NCBI GenBank assembly: GCA_001247695.2
Contig: LGRX02012548.1
Location: forward strand, 16,060-80,059
DNA from: Cymbomonas tetramitiformis
Taxonomy: Eukaryota > Chlorophyta > Pyramimonadophyceae > Pyramimonadales > Pyramimonadaceae
DNA: 64,000 bases
Reading direction: 5' to 3'
Shown here piece after piece: positions 1-9,937 of this stretch (position 1 is its first letter; the number at the start of each line of letters is the position of its first letter). The translations under genes and the position numbers were made by a program. Below the pieces are notes generated by a model. That model saw only the letters and a program-made list of their open reading frames with translations. It searched no databases and was not told the origin of the DNA.

Positions 1-780
1 NNNNNNNNNNNNNNNNNNNNNNNNNNNNNNNNNNNNNNNNNNNNNNNNNNNNNNNNNNNNNNNNNNNNNNNNNNNNNNNNNNNNNNNNNNNNNNNNNNNN
101 NNNNNNNNNNNNNNNNNNNNNNNNNNNNNNNNNNNNNNNNNNNNNNNNNNNNNNNNNNNNNNNNNNNNNNNNNNNNNNNNNNNNNNNNNNNNNNNNNNNN
201 NNNNNNNNNNNNNNNNNNNNNNNNNNNNNNNNNNNNNNNNNNNNNNNNNNNNNNNNNNNNNNNNNNNNNNNNNNNNNNNNNNNNNNNNNNNNNNNNNNNN
301 NNNNNNNNNNNNNNNNNNNNNNNNNNNNNNNNNNNNNNNNNNNNNNNNNNNNNNNNNNNNNNNNNNNNNNNNNNNNNNNNNNNNNNNNNNNNNNNNNNNN
401 NNNNNNNNNNNNNNNNNNNNNNNNNNNNNNNNNNNNNNNNNNNNNNNNNNNNNNNNNNNNNNNNNNNNNNNNNNNNNNNNNNNNNNNNNNNNNNNNNNNN
501 NNNNNNNNNNNNNNNNNNNNNNNNNNNNNNNNNNNNNNNNNNNNNNNNNNNNNNNNNNNNNNNNNNNNNNNNNNNNNNNNNNNNNNNNNNNNNNNNNNNN
601 NNNNNNNNNNNNNNNNNNNNNNNNNNNNNNNNNNNNNNNNNNNNNNNNNNNNNNNNNNNNNNNNNNNNNNNNNNNNNNNNNNNNNNNNNNNNNNNNNNNN
701 NNNNNNNNNNNNNNNNNNNNNNNNNNNNNNNNNNNNNNNNNNNNNNNNNNNNNNNNNNNNNNNNNNNNNNNNNNNNNNNN
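1..780. other. Assembly gap
   Basis: All positions are N. The gap borders a tandem repeat directly, so the assembly probably failed inside that repeat and the true copy number of the 47-bp minisatellite is unknown. Confidence 0.99.
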
Positions 781-1156
781 ACCACATGAGCGTGTCCACG
801 AAAGGCGCACGCTATAAGCACGCTTTCACCACATGAGCGTGTCCACGAAAGGCGCACGCTATAAGCACGCTTTCACCACATGAGCGTGTCCACGAAAGGC
901 GCACGCTATAAGCACGCTTTCACCACATGAGCGTGTCCACGAAAGGCGCACGCTATAAGCACGCCTTCACCACATGAGCGTGTCCACGAAAGGCGCACGC
1001 TATAAGCACGCTTTCACCACATGAGCGTGTCCACGAAAGGCGCGCGCTATAAGCACGCTTTCACCACATGAGCGTGTCCACGAAAGGCGCGCGCTATATG
1101 CACGCTTTCACCACATGAGCGTGTCCACGAAAGGCGCGCGCTATATGCACGCTTTC
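781..1156. repeat. 47-bp minisatellite, eight copies
   Basis: Eight head-to-tail copies of a 47-bp unit start at 781, 828, 875, 922, 969, 1016, 1063 and 1110. Copies are nearly identical, with scattered changes (cacgct to cgcgct in the last three, ctataa to ctatat in the last two). Each unit holds a short inverted pair, GCGTG and CACGC. There are no unique spacers, so it is not a CRISPR array. It lies in, or next to, a minus-strand intron of the Ycf48-like gene, directly after the donor site at 1193. Confidence 0.97.
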
Positions 1157-1193
1157 ACCCGTCGTGCACGAGGCCTCCGGAGAGCGCTCTCAC

Positions 1194-2282
1194 CTGGAGG
1201 GGCGTCCAGGTGGAGCCGCCGTCCTCCGTCCGGAGCACAATGCCTCGCTCACCAACGGCCCAGGCCAGCGAGGCGGTTATAGCATGCACGGCCAGCAGAG
1301 TCGCAGTATTATGTGTTGCGGAGTCCGGTACTCCACTAGCCTGTGCCTCCCATGTGCCGCCGCCGTCCGAGGTGTGTAGAATCCTCGCGGATGTCCCCAC
1401 CACCCATCCGTACCCGCCCTGCAGGAAGCTCACGCCGTGCCAAGCGCAACCTTTACAGTCGCCCTGCATTCCGCATCATTCCCGGTTCCAGCACTTTCTA
1501 AGCGGCCTCCGGGAGAACAGAGGCTCTTCACGGTTACAGCACTTTCTGAGCGGCCTCCGGGAGAACAGAGGCTCTTCACGGTTCCAGCACTTTCTAAGCG
1601 GCCTTCGGGAGGCTCTTCACGGTACCTCCCAACGCTCTCATTGGTCGCACTCCAAATTTTGGACCAGTGATGGTGCGTCTCGAGCTCTCGTCGGCGCAGC
1701 TTTCCGGTGGTGCGGTGCAAGGGTAGCAGCGACCGAAGGGCAGAATGTCAGAGGTAACGTAATAAGAGGGCACAATGTCAGAGGTAACGTGCAGGGGTTA
1801 GAGGCAATAAGAGTGCGGTGTGACGGGGTTTCCAAGCAGTGGAGGCCATAGCCGGAGGGCAGAGTTCCGGAGCCGTAGTGCGAGGTTCCGCGATCGAACA
1901 GCGCTGTGCGGGAGGTGGTGAGCAGGGGTGGCCATAGTCGCAGGGCAGGGCGTCGGACATGTCGCGCATTGGTAAGCCATGAACTGGAGGAGTGCACATA
2001 TCCGCTGGGAGTTGGCACGCATGAGAGGTCTACACTGCTGTTGGCCAGGAAGCGCCCTCACCAGGGAGACGTCGTAGGGCTCAGCAGACCAGGAGCGCCC
2101 ACCATCGAGAGATCGGAGCCGTGTGTTGTTTGCGCCAACCACCCACCCAGCACCATCTACCAGCGAAATGTCGTAAAGCGTGCTCGTGGTTGACGTAGAG
2201 GAGTATCCCCAACCCCAGCTAGTGTTCGCGTGGACCCATCGGCCAATGGCAGACAGGGCGGCGAAAGCCCACAGCGTACGGC
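1194..2282 (-). CDS. Ycf48/HCF136-like BNR-repeat protein, partial, at least two exons
   Basis: Two minus-strand segments encode Asp-box/BNR-type repeats (GWVVG...T.DGG.TW) typical of the Ycf48/HCF136 photosystem II assembly family, which forms a seven-bladed beta propeller in the thylakoid lumen. The upstream segment (about 2282 down to 2062) contains GAGWVVG and SLDGGRSW and ends in a good donor, CTG|GTGAGG. The downstream segment (1418 down to 1194) begins after CTGCAG with GGYGWVVG, contains HTSDGGGTW and RTEDGGSTW, and ends at CAG|GTGAGAG. Joining them in phase 0 gives a continuous blade boundary (YDVSL then GGYGWVVG). The upstream acceptor near 2283 is uncertain. Start, transit peptide and end are not visible, since the gene runs towards the minisatellite and gap. 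It could be one member of an expanded family or a decaying copy, but intact splice sites argue for a gene. Confidence 0.72.
1483..1622. repeat. 48-bp minisatellite inside an intron
   Basis: Three copies of a 48-bp unit start at 1483, 1531 and 1579; the last copy is shortened. It lies between the two exons of the Ycf48-like gene, so it is intronic. A second short duplication (a 19-base core ending in gtcagaggtaacg, near 1743 and 1770) lies in the same intron. Confidence 0.93.
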
Positions 2283-2299
2283 CTGCCCCACGCCGCACC

Positions 2300-3164
2300 T
2301 CCGCCTCAGATGTGTTTATGCGGACCTGAAAGTGAAAGGTCTGGATGGAGAGCATATGTCCAAGACGGCGAATTATGGAAATCGGAGACAATATCATATT
2401 TGCAAGTTACTCGAAGTCAAAAGCTTTCCTGAAAAGATCCTTCTCTCCCAGAATAAAAGGACTCCCGGTGACACATAATCATCACACCGGTGAGAACACA
2501 ACGCAGAAGTCGTTCATGGCACCGTCTCACTCCTGAGGCAAACATCGCTGCTGGTACGGTCACGATATCCGTGGCTAATCAGGTTTGCGTGGTGAAGAGT
2601 TTGGGGGTGGGACATCGTCCGAAACTGAGACCAACGTGGAATTTCGAGGTGCAGAAGCACTGAAGCCAAATTCACCTGAGGAAAACTTAAGTACCATATG
2701 GCGACTCTGCTTGGCGCACGTTGATCGTGGTTGCAGAAGGGAAGACAACTTCGGCGAGCATGGAAAAGACTGAGCTGTTCAGCATACTGTAAAATCTCTA
2801 CATCGTGATCTCTACAAAATCACTAATAGTTCAAAGCCACTCCTAGATAAGTCCTGCATTTGCGGTGGATTTGTCTTGCGTTGGACGGAGATGCTTGGCC
2901 AGGATGTGTAACAGGTCCACTTGTCGCATCCTATGTTCCTATCGATACGTCGACCTCCTGAACTGAGATGTGTTGTGGAACCCTAGAAAATATGGAATGT
3001 AGTGCAGACGTGAGAGCACACGCGCCTCTCTCGCATCCTCTATATCTATCACGAAGTCCGTCGCCTGCGGAGTAAAATGCACGTTTTCATTTACAAGACT
3101 ATAGTTTAGTAGCAAGAACGCATGAGGGGTGTTTATATCTTTCAAGTTCCAAGTTCACTTGTTA
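2300..3164. other. No gene recognised
   Basis: Only short, low-complexity reading frames are present on either strand. There is no domain motif, tRNA-like fold or obvious repeat. It may include the upstream region or 5' exons of the Ycf48-like gene, which reads away from here. Confidence 0.5.
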
Positions 3165-4161
3165 CTAGGCGGATCGATCTCAAAAAGAGATCTCCACTAG
3201 GCCATCTGACCGTAGGATCATGTGCGCGACAGTGTTTCGCTTTTTGCATCCCAACATGCCATGCCATAACGCGAGGGTGGCGTCGCGGTAAATGTACGCG
3301 ACTGCGGTGGCACTGTCATCGTTAGCGTCTAGCATCCGTGAGATCGAAAGTTTGTCCGTGTCGCCTGTTGGGATTCGCGCTTTGCTGCTGCTGCTGCTGA
3401 TTAAGTAAGGTAATTTGGTCCGGTTCCAAATCATAAGGAGCAGAGGTTGCGATCTCCACTAGGCGTCGATCTTTTTGGACAGCACCATTAATTACCATGC
3501 GATGTTAACATGGATATCGCCATTACATCATATGACCGCAGGATCATGTGCGCGACAGTGCTTCGCTTTTTGCTTCCCAGCATGCCATGCCATAACGCGT
3601 GGGTGGCGTCGCGGTACATACACGCGACTGCAGTGGCAGTGTCATCGCTAGCGGCTGGCGATCGTGAGATCGATAATTCGACTGCGTCGCCCGTTGGGAT
3701 TCGAGCTTTGCTGCTGCTGCTGCTGCTGATTAAGGTAAGGTACTAGGCCCGGTCGATCTTAAATTAAGATCTCCACTAGGCGCATCTGACGGTCGATGGG
3801 ATTATTTATCTTGCTGACGTGGCGCACACGAGAGATCCGAACATGAACATCGAGTCTGCCATTCCATTAATGATTTGACATTTCTCGATCCTCGCGTCTG
3901 CTATGCAATGTAAAAGTGAATCTATCTGATTTCCGAACATCGCGTCGGCCATGCGATGTTTAAATAATTTTCGCCATTACACTATCTGGCCGTAGGATCA
4001 TGTGCGCGACAGTGCTTTGCTTTTTGCTTCCCAGCATGCCATGCCATAACGCGTGGGTGGCGTCGCGATATATGTACGCGACTGCAATGGCACTGTCATC
4101 GTTGGCGTCTGGTGATCGTGCGATGGAAAATTCGACTGCGTCGCCCGTTGGGATTCGAGCT

Positions 4162-4200
<39 letters not shown>

Positions 4201-5006
4201 ATTGACTAAGGTACTAGGCCCGGTCGATCTTAAATTAAGATCTCCACTAGGCGCATCTGACGGTCGATGGGATTATTTATCTTGCCGACGTGGCGCACTC
4301 GAGAGATCCGAACATGAACATCGAGTCTGCTATTCCATTAATGATTTGACATTTCTCGATCCTCGCGTCTACTATGCAATGCAAAAGCGAACCTATCTGA
4401 TTTCCGAACATCGCGTCGGCCATGCGATGTTTAAATCATTTTCGCCATTACAACATCTGACCGTAGGATCATGTGCGCGACAGTGCTTTGCTTTTTGCTT
4501 CCCAGCATGCCATGCCATACTGTAACGCGTGGGTGGCGTCGCGATATATGTACGCGACTGCAGTGGCACTGTCATCGTTGGCGTCTGGTGATCGTGAGAT
4601 CGAAAATTCGACTGCGTCGCCCGTTGGGATTCGAGCTTTGCTGCTGCTGCTGCTGCTGCTGCTGCTGATTGACTAAGTAAGGTAATTTGGTTTGGGTGAA
4701 GATTATAAAGGTCAAAGGTAGGTAAGGTAAGGTAATTTGGTTTGGGTGAAGATTATAAAGGTCAGAGGTAGTAAGTAAGTAAGTAAGGTAATTTACTTGG
4801 TGCCAAGATTATAAAGGTCAGAGGTCTAGGCCCGGTCGATCTTAAATTAAGATCTCCACTAGGCGCATCTGACGGTCGATGGGATTATTTATGTTGCCGA
4901 CGTGGCGCACTCGAGAGATCCGAACATGAACATCGAGTCTGCCATTCCATTAATTATTTGACATTTCTCGATCCTCGCGTCTGCTATGCGATGCAAAAGC
5001 GAACCT
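3165..5006 (+). repeat. Composite alpha/beta tandem array with (CTG)n tails, left part
   Basis: Head-to-tail units of two kinds share one 3' half. Alpha units begin near ctaggcccggtcgatctt and run about 440 bp. Beta units begin near ctaggcgctgtcgatcac or a truncated form and run about 300 bp. Both end in ggattcgagctttg followed by a (CTG)n tract of variable length and then (ggtaa)n. Units here: a truncated one at about 3165-3405, beta at 3445-3738, alpha at 3748-4205 and 4210-4670, and the first part of an alpha at 4827-5006. Spacer motifs ttggtttgggtgaagatt...aaaggtc occur between units. The last alpha is interrupted by the Copia element and continues at 14760. Short ORFs in the units are by-products of the repeat. 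Confidence 0.93.
5002..5006. repeat. Copia target-site duplication, left copy (aacct)
   Basis: The five bases aacct here are repeated at 14760-14764. Uninterrupted alpha units read gcgaacctatctg, so the duplication and the empty site are both visible. Confidence 0.93.
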
Positions 5007-5362
5007 TAATGGATAGTATGAAACACATATAGGGTAGAATATTCTATATATCCGTGTTTTAATACTATCGCTGTACGCATAAATATGAGGCTCAAACGGT
5101 GATAATATGTCTGTAAAAGATATCACATATGAGAGTCTGAGAGTCTAAGTAGCTTATGCTACGTGCGCTGTGTAAGTCTGTACGAGTACGGCTATGGTGA
5201 TGCTCGAGTACTCTAACACGTGGCTCGCAGTCACTATCGCTGTGACTCGCGGTCTCTGTCGCTATGACTCGCGGTCTCGAGCCGAATAATAATGCAGTCA
5301 TCTGTCACATGCATCGAGGAATGTCATACAGGGGGCAGTACGGTATATCTAGTCCCCCGTGA
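5007..5362 (-). repeat. Copia 3' LTR
   Basis: Direct repeat of 14404-14759, with one visible mismatch over 356 bp. In element orientation it is the downstream LTR. The segment on its inner side (from 5363) is only weakly purine-rich on the minus strand, so no convincing polypurine tract is seen. Confidence 0.95.
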
Positions 5363-5548
5363 CACCACCACATTCTGTGGATGTGTGTGGCAGTGGCATG
5401 GTAATGTAAGACAAGCAAATATCATAATACTCGAAGAACGGAGCAAGCATATATCAGGCATTTGCATTGGCAAGAACTGGTCCTATTGGTGCCTCCGGGT
5501 CTTTAGAAATAGACATGCTCGCAGAGGCCCACCTTCCCTCGCCTCGGG
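5363..5548 (-). other. Copia 3' untranslated segment
   Basis: This stretch lies between the Pol stop at 5549 and the 3' LTR. It has no ORF of its own. It should hold the polypurine tract; the best candidate on the minus strand is GAATGTGGTGGTG next to the LTR, which is weak. Confidence 0.6.
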
Positions 5549-8500
5549 TCACCCTATCAAGTTCTGCCGCTGCAGTGATGCTAGGACAATCTCATCCTGT
5601 CGTTGCTGTTGTTGTAGTTGTTGCTGCTGGGCATGTAGCTGCTGTGCTTCAGCTGCTCGTAGCTTCTCAACCAGCTTAACACGCCGGTCCTTAATATCCA
5701 ATAGGCGGGCAGTGAACTTGTCAATAATGGGAACCCCGTGTTTGGTGATAGGAAGGGCTTTTGTGAAAATGTCAGACTGATTGTCATCAGTCGGAATCCA
5801 GACCGGTGTAAACTTCCTGAGGGGCCCCTGACACCAGTTCCTAACCGCGTGGTACCGAACCGCAATGTGTTTGAGCTTAGAAGAGAGTGCCCGCTGAGTG
5901 ACTAGAGTCTGAACTGCTGAGTTGTCTACATTGATGGTGATGAGCTCATCCGAGGGAAAGAACTCTGTCAGTGTGTTATAGATGGCCAGGGCGGAGGTGC
6001 ATGCCTCTGACATGGCAACATACTCTGCCTCTGTAGAGTGAAGGGCAGTGCATGACTTCTGCTTCTTTGACCACCAGTCAATGAGCATACCGTGAAAGTA
6101 GAGACAGTAGCCGGAAACTGAGTTACGTGTGGCAGTGTCTCCTGCATGGTCTGAGTCACAAAATGCGGTGAGCTGGGGTGCTGCAGAGTCAATAGCCATA
6201 GCTAGTGTGTAGTCCCTGGTGGAATAGGCATAGTGTAGAATCCGTTTGGCAGCGGTGAGGGCTTCAACTGTGGGCTGGTGGCAGAACTGAGCCAGATATG
6301 TGACGTGGTAATATATGTCGGGTCTGACTGTCCTGGCTAACCAGAGCAGAGAGTAGATCAAGGATCTGAGGGGTGTCTCAATGGACCTGTCAATGGTATC
6401 AGGTGAGGGAATGGGGAGGGAGAGACCCTCTGTCATCGGTGATCGAGGTGGCTGCTTATCCGTGTTTATGCTGAACTTAGCACACAGATCTGTGATGCTC
6501 CGCTCGTGTGAAAGCTCAATCCTGGTCGGGTATGACTCTCCTGTAGGAAGTGTCTCAGTCTGAACATCAACTCTGAGCTGGAGGAACTGGTTGAGGACAC
6601 CAGAGTAGGTGGCCTGAAATGTGGACATGATGTCAGTGTGAAAGCGGGCTCTGGACAGCTCATCGGCACAAGCCACAATGAAGTCATCAACATAGATGAG
6701 GACTATGAAGAGCTGAGTGTCAATCCAGCCGATGTATAGGCACTCGTCATATGTGGACCTGCTGAGTGTAGGGTAGCGGTCTGTCATGAATCTGTGTGCG
6801 GTCTCTGACCAGAGTCTGCCTGAGGTCCGATGTCCGTAGAGTGCCTTCTTCATATAGGCACCTACATATCCTTTGGGATGAATGTACCCCTTCGGAAACC
6901 TGACATAGTACCGCTCATCCTCAGGTATTGGAGCCTGGAGGAAAGCCTGAGAGACATCATAGTGGTATGGCATGAGTCTGTGCTTTAGGCAGAGCGCAAG
7001 TAGGAGTCTGAAGGTGGTGAGCTGAGGTGTAGGGGCAAAGGTCTCCGCCTCCTCATAGAAGGTACGGTCCATGTCTCCTCTGGTGGTGCATCTGGCCTTG
7101 AACTTGTCAAGGGAGCCGTCTGTCAGCTTTTTGAGCTTAAAGACAAACTTACTGGGGAGGACGGTGGAGCCTGGAGGGAATGCGGTGACTGGATCGGCCC
7201 TGTCTGGCTGAAGTATGCCGTCGATCTCTGACTGAATGGCTTTGTGCCACTGTCTCCAATTAGGGCTGAGCCGAGCCTGTCTGTATGTGGCAGGGTCTGG
7301 CTCGTCCATGAAGGCATCACTCGGGAAGTCTGCGGGGTCCGAGTCTGCGTCCCTGAGGGCAAGGAGCATGGCCTTCTGGTCTGGGGAGATGATGACAGCA
7401 TCGGTGTCTGCATACTGGGTGGAGTGTGAGTCAGCAGAGTCGAAGTACACCTGGTATCTGTGCTGGACCTGAGGCTTATGGTCTACAGACACGATGACTG
7501 CAGGGTGATACTTCTGTCGGTCAACTGGCTTAGCCGAGCACATAGCAAAACACGGGTAAAAGACATTAGGTGCCCCATGTTTGTGTCTGTGCTTGAGAAA
7601 GCTGATGAGAGTGGCATAGTGGCTTTTGGCCAGCTGGAGATAGTGTATGAGCTTGACCCAGACTGGATGCCTGAGTTTAGCACACTGGACCTTGACATAG
7701 GCAAAGGTCTCTGACTCGTGGGTGCTGCATGCAAGTTGGAGGATGTCGGGGGAGGAGAGGGCTGCGGGGCGTCGGATGGGGTACAGCTTCTTTGTGAAGA
7801 TAGCTGTGGAGGCGGGATCAACCAGGGTGTTGTGTGTGTTGGCAAGTGTCTTAGCCATGAGAGCAGGGTCAGTGTCAAACGTAGGCCTAGAGAGAGCCTT
7901 GAGTTTTCCTTTCACTGTGTCAAGGCATAGATAGTTGCCAGGTGTGAGATTCCCGACATAGCGGTAGGGCTTGCTCTTAGGCTGTAGCTTAGCCGAAGTG
8001 TCAGCTTTAGCTCCTGCCTTAGAGCGCTGTGCGGGGTCCTGCCAGACATTGCACTCGGACCAGAAGGGCCGGAGCTCAGTGTAGTCGAAGTGACGGCCGG
8101 TGTATCTGAGGTGAGGCGTGTCCATTCCAATGTGCCTGTTAGGCATAACATTGAGGACTGTGTTAATGGCATGGAGTGCAGCAAGAGGCCATGTGTACAG
8201 CGGGGCATCATATGTGCGCATGGTGCTGTTCATGATCTTCTGCATGTCTCTCCAGAGCACCTCAATCTGAGCCTGGAACTCGTGCATGTATGGCGGACCG
8301 GTCTCATGACGCATGCGGTACTGTCGGAGGAGTGTCTTCATCTCCTCCGATGTGTACTCTGTGGCACAGTCTGTGTGGAATGTGATGGTCTCTGGTGTGA
8401 AGCCGTGGGACTGAATGTCATCAAGGACAGTCTGGAGGTGGAAGTGTTGGCCTCCCTTAGAAGGTGAGGCATACCCGAAGGCCTTTTTAGTGACGGGGCA

Positions 8501-9910
8501 CTTAAAGGCACTGATGAAGACTGACTCGTCGTAGCCAGGGGGTTTGCATGGGCCCCAAATGTCAGCAAATATGTGCTGAAATGGCTTGGACTGTTCCCAT
8601 TTGACAGGCCGGTGGCTGGATGGCAAAGCCGGAGGTGGTATGCGGTTGGCTCTGTCAAATACATTAAAGGGTCCTGGGCGCTTGGCATTCCAGGTGTTGC
8701 AATGAGCACACCCGTAGCCTGACAGGATAGTCCTGAGTGTCTTCATGGAGAGGTGTCGTCTGGGCACTGCAAACTGAAGCCCCTGTGAGAAGAGGTGAGC
8801 AATGTACTGGTGTGAGTAGTGGCCCAGACAGGCATGGAGGTACTGATGAGGGTCAATCCTGGGGACTGTGGTGGCATCCTTGAAAAGGATGATGGTGTCG
8901 AACGGGGCCCCCTGGATGAAGACACGGTCAGCACCGCCTTCCTCTCCTGCATCTGTGAGGTCCTGGGGGGAGTAGGTACCAGCTCGAGGGCGGGAGAAGA
9001 AGCCGGGTGTGCCTGCTGGGATGGTGGCTATCTCCTGAAAGTGATAGGTGAGTGGCCACCAGGCTGCAGATGGTGACTTCCGAAGACACACCGTGTATGA
9101 GGTGTTATTAGGGTCTAACCAGAAGTCCTCTAGCATCTTCATCAACATCCTTTGGATGATGGAGTTGATGAAGGGCGGGTTGGCCCAGAAAGAGCGCCCG
9201 CACCAGACATGATCCTCAGCAGGGTCCTCGAGGGAGTAGTAGTGCTGGCACTGTGTGTTACCCCGTGGGTAGGGGATGCCGTCCGTGTAGAGGTCTGTGT
9301 CACAATAGCCATGTGGACTGTGCTGAGCAAACTCTCTGTAGGCGGACCTAGCAACCATCCAGTCGACTGTGCCCTTCTCTGCAAGCTCCGAAGGGGCAGG
9401 CTGCAGGAGGGGTCTCCTCTGTGCTATGGAGTGGGCAGATGGGGTGGCTCGCCAGCTGCTGGGGTGTACAACATAGTCTCTGCCAGTGTCATAGAGGTCA
9501 AAGAGAGAAGCACCGTGGTGCCATGTGAGGTCGATGAAGTCAGGGGAGCGGGCCCCGTGTCTGAGCATCTGGCGGACTGAGAGGAGGTTTGGGGCATTTG
9601 GATCATAGAAGGCTTGGAGAAAGGGGAGTGTGATCCAAGTGCCGTCGGTGTACTGGAAATCAATGGAGGCTGTGCCGACACTGTGAGGCTTGTAATGCTG
9701 ATCCGAGGCTGTGGTCATGCTGGAGGTGCACGGGGACAACTCAGTGAAGAGCTCCCTGTTGTTCAGGAGGAGATGTGAGGCTCCTGAATCTACAAGGAGG
9801 TGTCCGTGCGTGTTGGAGGCACGGCGGCCTTTCCCAAGCAGGGGGAGGAAGACCGGTGTGCCGTGGGGACAGTGCGGGGCACTGTCGGTGCAGCTGAGGT
9901 CTCTCCCCAC
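5549..9910 (-). CDS. pol: Copia Pol: protease, NPPF domain, integrase, RT, RNase H
   Basis: 1453 codons without a stop. Aspartic protease motif VDSGAS at residues 40-45. Residues about 203-310 are an unusual insert with YYSL, WANPPF (242-247), DPNNTS and PAGTPGFF, which resembles a Dam-like N6-adenine methyltransferase fold (NPPF motif IV). GAG-pre-integrase/zinc-binding residues H..H and CAHC lie at about 359-404. The integrase triad is D450 (FADIWGP), D514 (HTDCATEY) and E550. RT carries DVSQAF (D985) and YVDD (1073-1076). RNase H has CDSDHAG (about 1251), STEAEY (about 1292) and VDNSAV (about 1328). All catalytic residues are present. The frame is open upstream of this Met to the UGA at 9938-9940, so Pol is probably made by readthrough from Gag rather than from its own start. 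Confidence 0.95.
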   Translation of the reverse strand: MGRDLSCTDSAPHCPHGTPVFLPLLGKGRRASNTHGHLLVDSGASHLLLNNRELFTELSPCTSSMTTASDQHYKPHSVGTASIDFQYTDGTWITLPFLQAFYDPNAPNLLSVRQMLRHGARSPDFIDLTWHHGASLFDLYDTGRDYVVHPSSWRATPSAHSIAQRRPLLQPAPSELAEKGTVDWMVARSAYREFAQHSPHGYCDTDLYTDGIPYPRGNTQCQHYYSLEDPAEDHVWCGRSFWANPPFINSIIQRMLMKMLEDFWLDPNNTSYTVCLRKSPSAAWWPLTYHFQEIATIPAGTPGFFSRPRAGTYSPQDLTDAGEEGGADRVFIQGAPFDTIILFKDATTVPRIDPHQYLHACLGHYSHQYIAHLFSQGLQFAVPRRHLSMKTLRTILSGYGCAHCNTWNAKRPGPFNVFDRANRIPPPALPSSHRPVKWEQSKPFQHIFADIWGPCKPPGYDESVFISAFKCPVTKKAFGYASPSKGGQHFHLQTVLDDIQSHGFTPETITFHTDCATEYTSEEMKTLLRQYRMRHETGPPYMHEFQAQIEVLWRDMQKIMNSTMRTYDAPLYTWPLAALHAINTVLNVMPNRHIGMDTPHLRYTGRHFDYTELRPFWSECNVWQDPAQRSKAGAKADTSAKLQPKSKPYRYVGNLTPGNYLCLDTVKGKLKALSRPTFDTDPALMAKTLANTHNTLVDPASTAIFTKKLYPIRRPAALSSPDILQLACSTHESETFAYVKVQCAKLRHPVWVKLIHYLQLAKSHYATLISFLKHRHKHGAPNVFYPCFAMCSAKPVDRQKYHPAVIVSVDHKPQVQHRYQVYFDSADSHSTQYADTDAVIISPDQKAMLLALRDADSDPADFPSDAFMDEPDPATYRQARLSPNWRQWHKAIQSEIDGILQPDRADPVTAFPPGSTVLPSKFVFKLKKLTDGSLDKFKARCTTRGDMDRTFYEEAETFAPTPQLTTFRLLLALCLKHRLMPYHYDVSQAFLQAPIPEDERYYVRFPKGYIHPKGYVGAYMKKALYGHRTSGRLWSETAHRFMTDRYPTLSRSTYDECLYIGWIDTQLFIVLIYVDDFIVACADELSRARFHTDIMSTFQATYSGVLNQFLQLRVDVQTETLPTGESYPTRIELSHERSITDLCAKFSINTDKQPPRSPMTEGLSLPIPSPDTIDRSIETPLRSLIYSLLWLARTVRPDIYYHVTYLAQFCHQPTVEALTAAKRILHYAYSTRDYTLAMAIDSAAPQLTAFCDSDHAGDTATRNSVSGYCLYFHGMLIDWWSKKQKSCTALHSTEAEYVAMSEACTSALAIYNTLTEFFPSDELITINVDNSAVQTLVTQRALSSKLKHIAVRYHAVRNWCQGPLRKFTPVWIPTDDNQSDIFTKALPITKHGVPIIDKFTARLLDIKDRRVKLVEKLRAAEAQQLHAQQQQLQQQQRQDEIVLASLQRQNLIG

Positions 9911-9937
9911 GGCGCTGCAACCGCAGGGTCGTAGACC

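Noticed and set aside
781..1156. Regular repeats that could be taken for a CRISPR array
   Set aside because: The 47-bp units are contiguous with no spacers, there are no cas genes, and the genome is eukaryotic.
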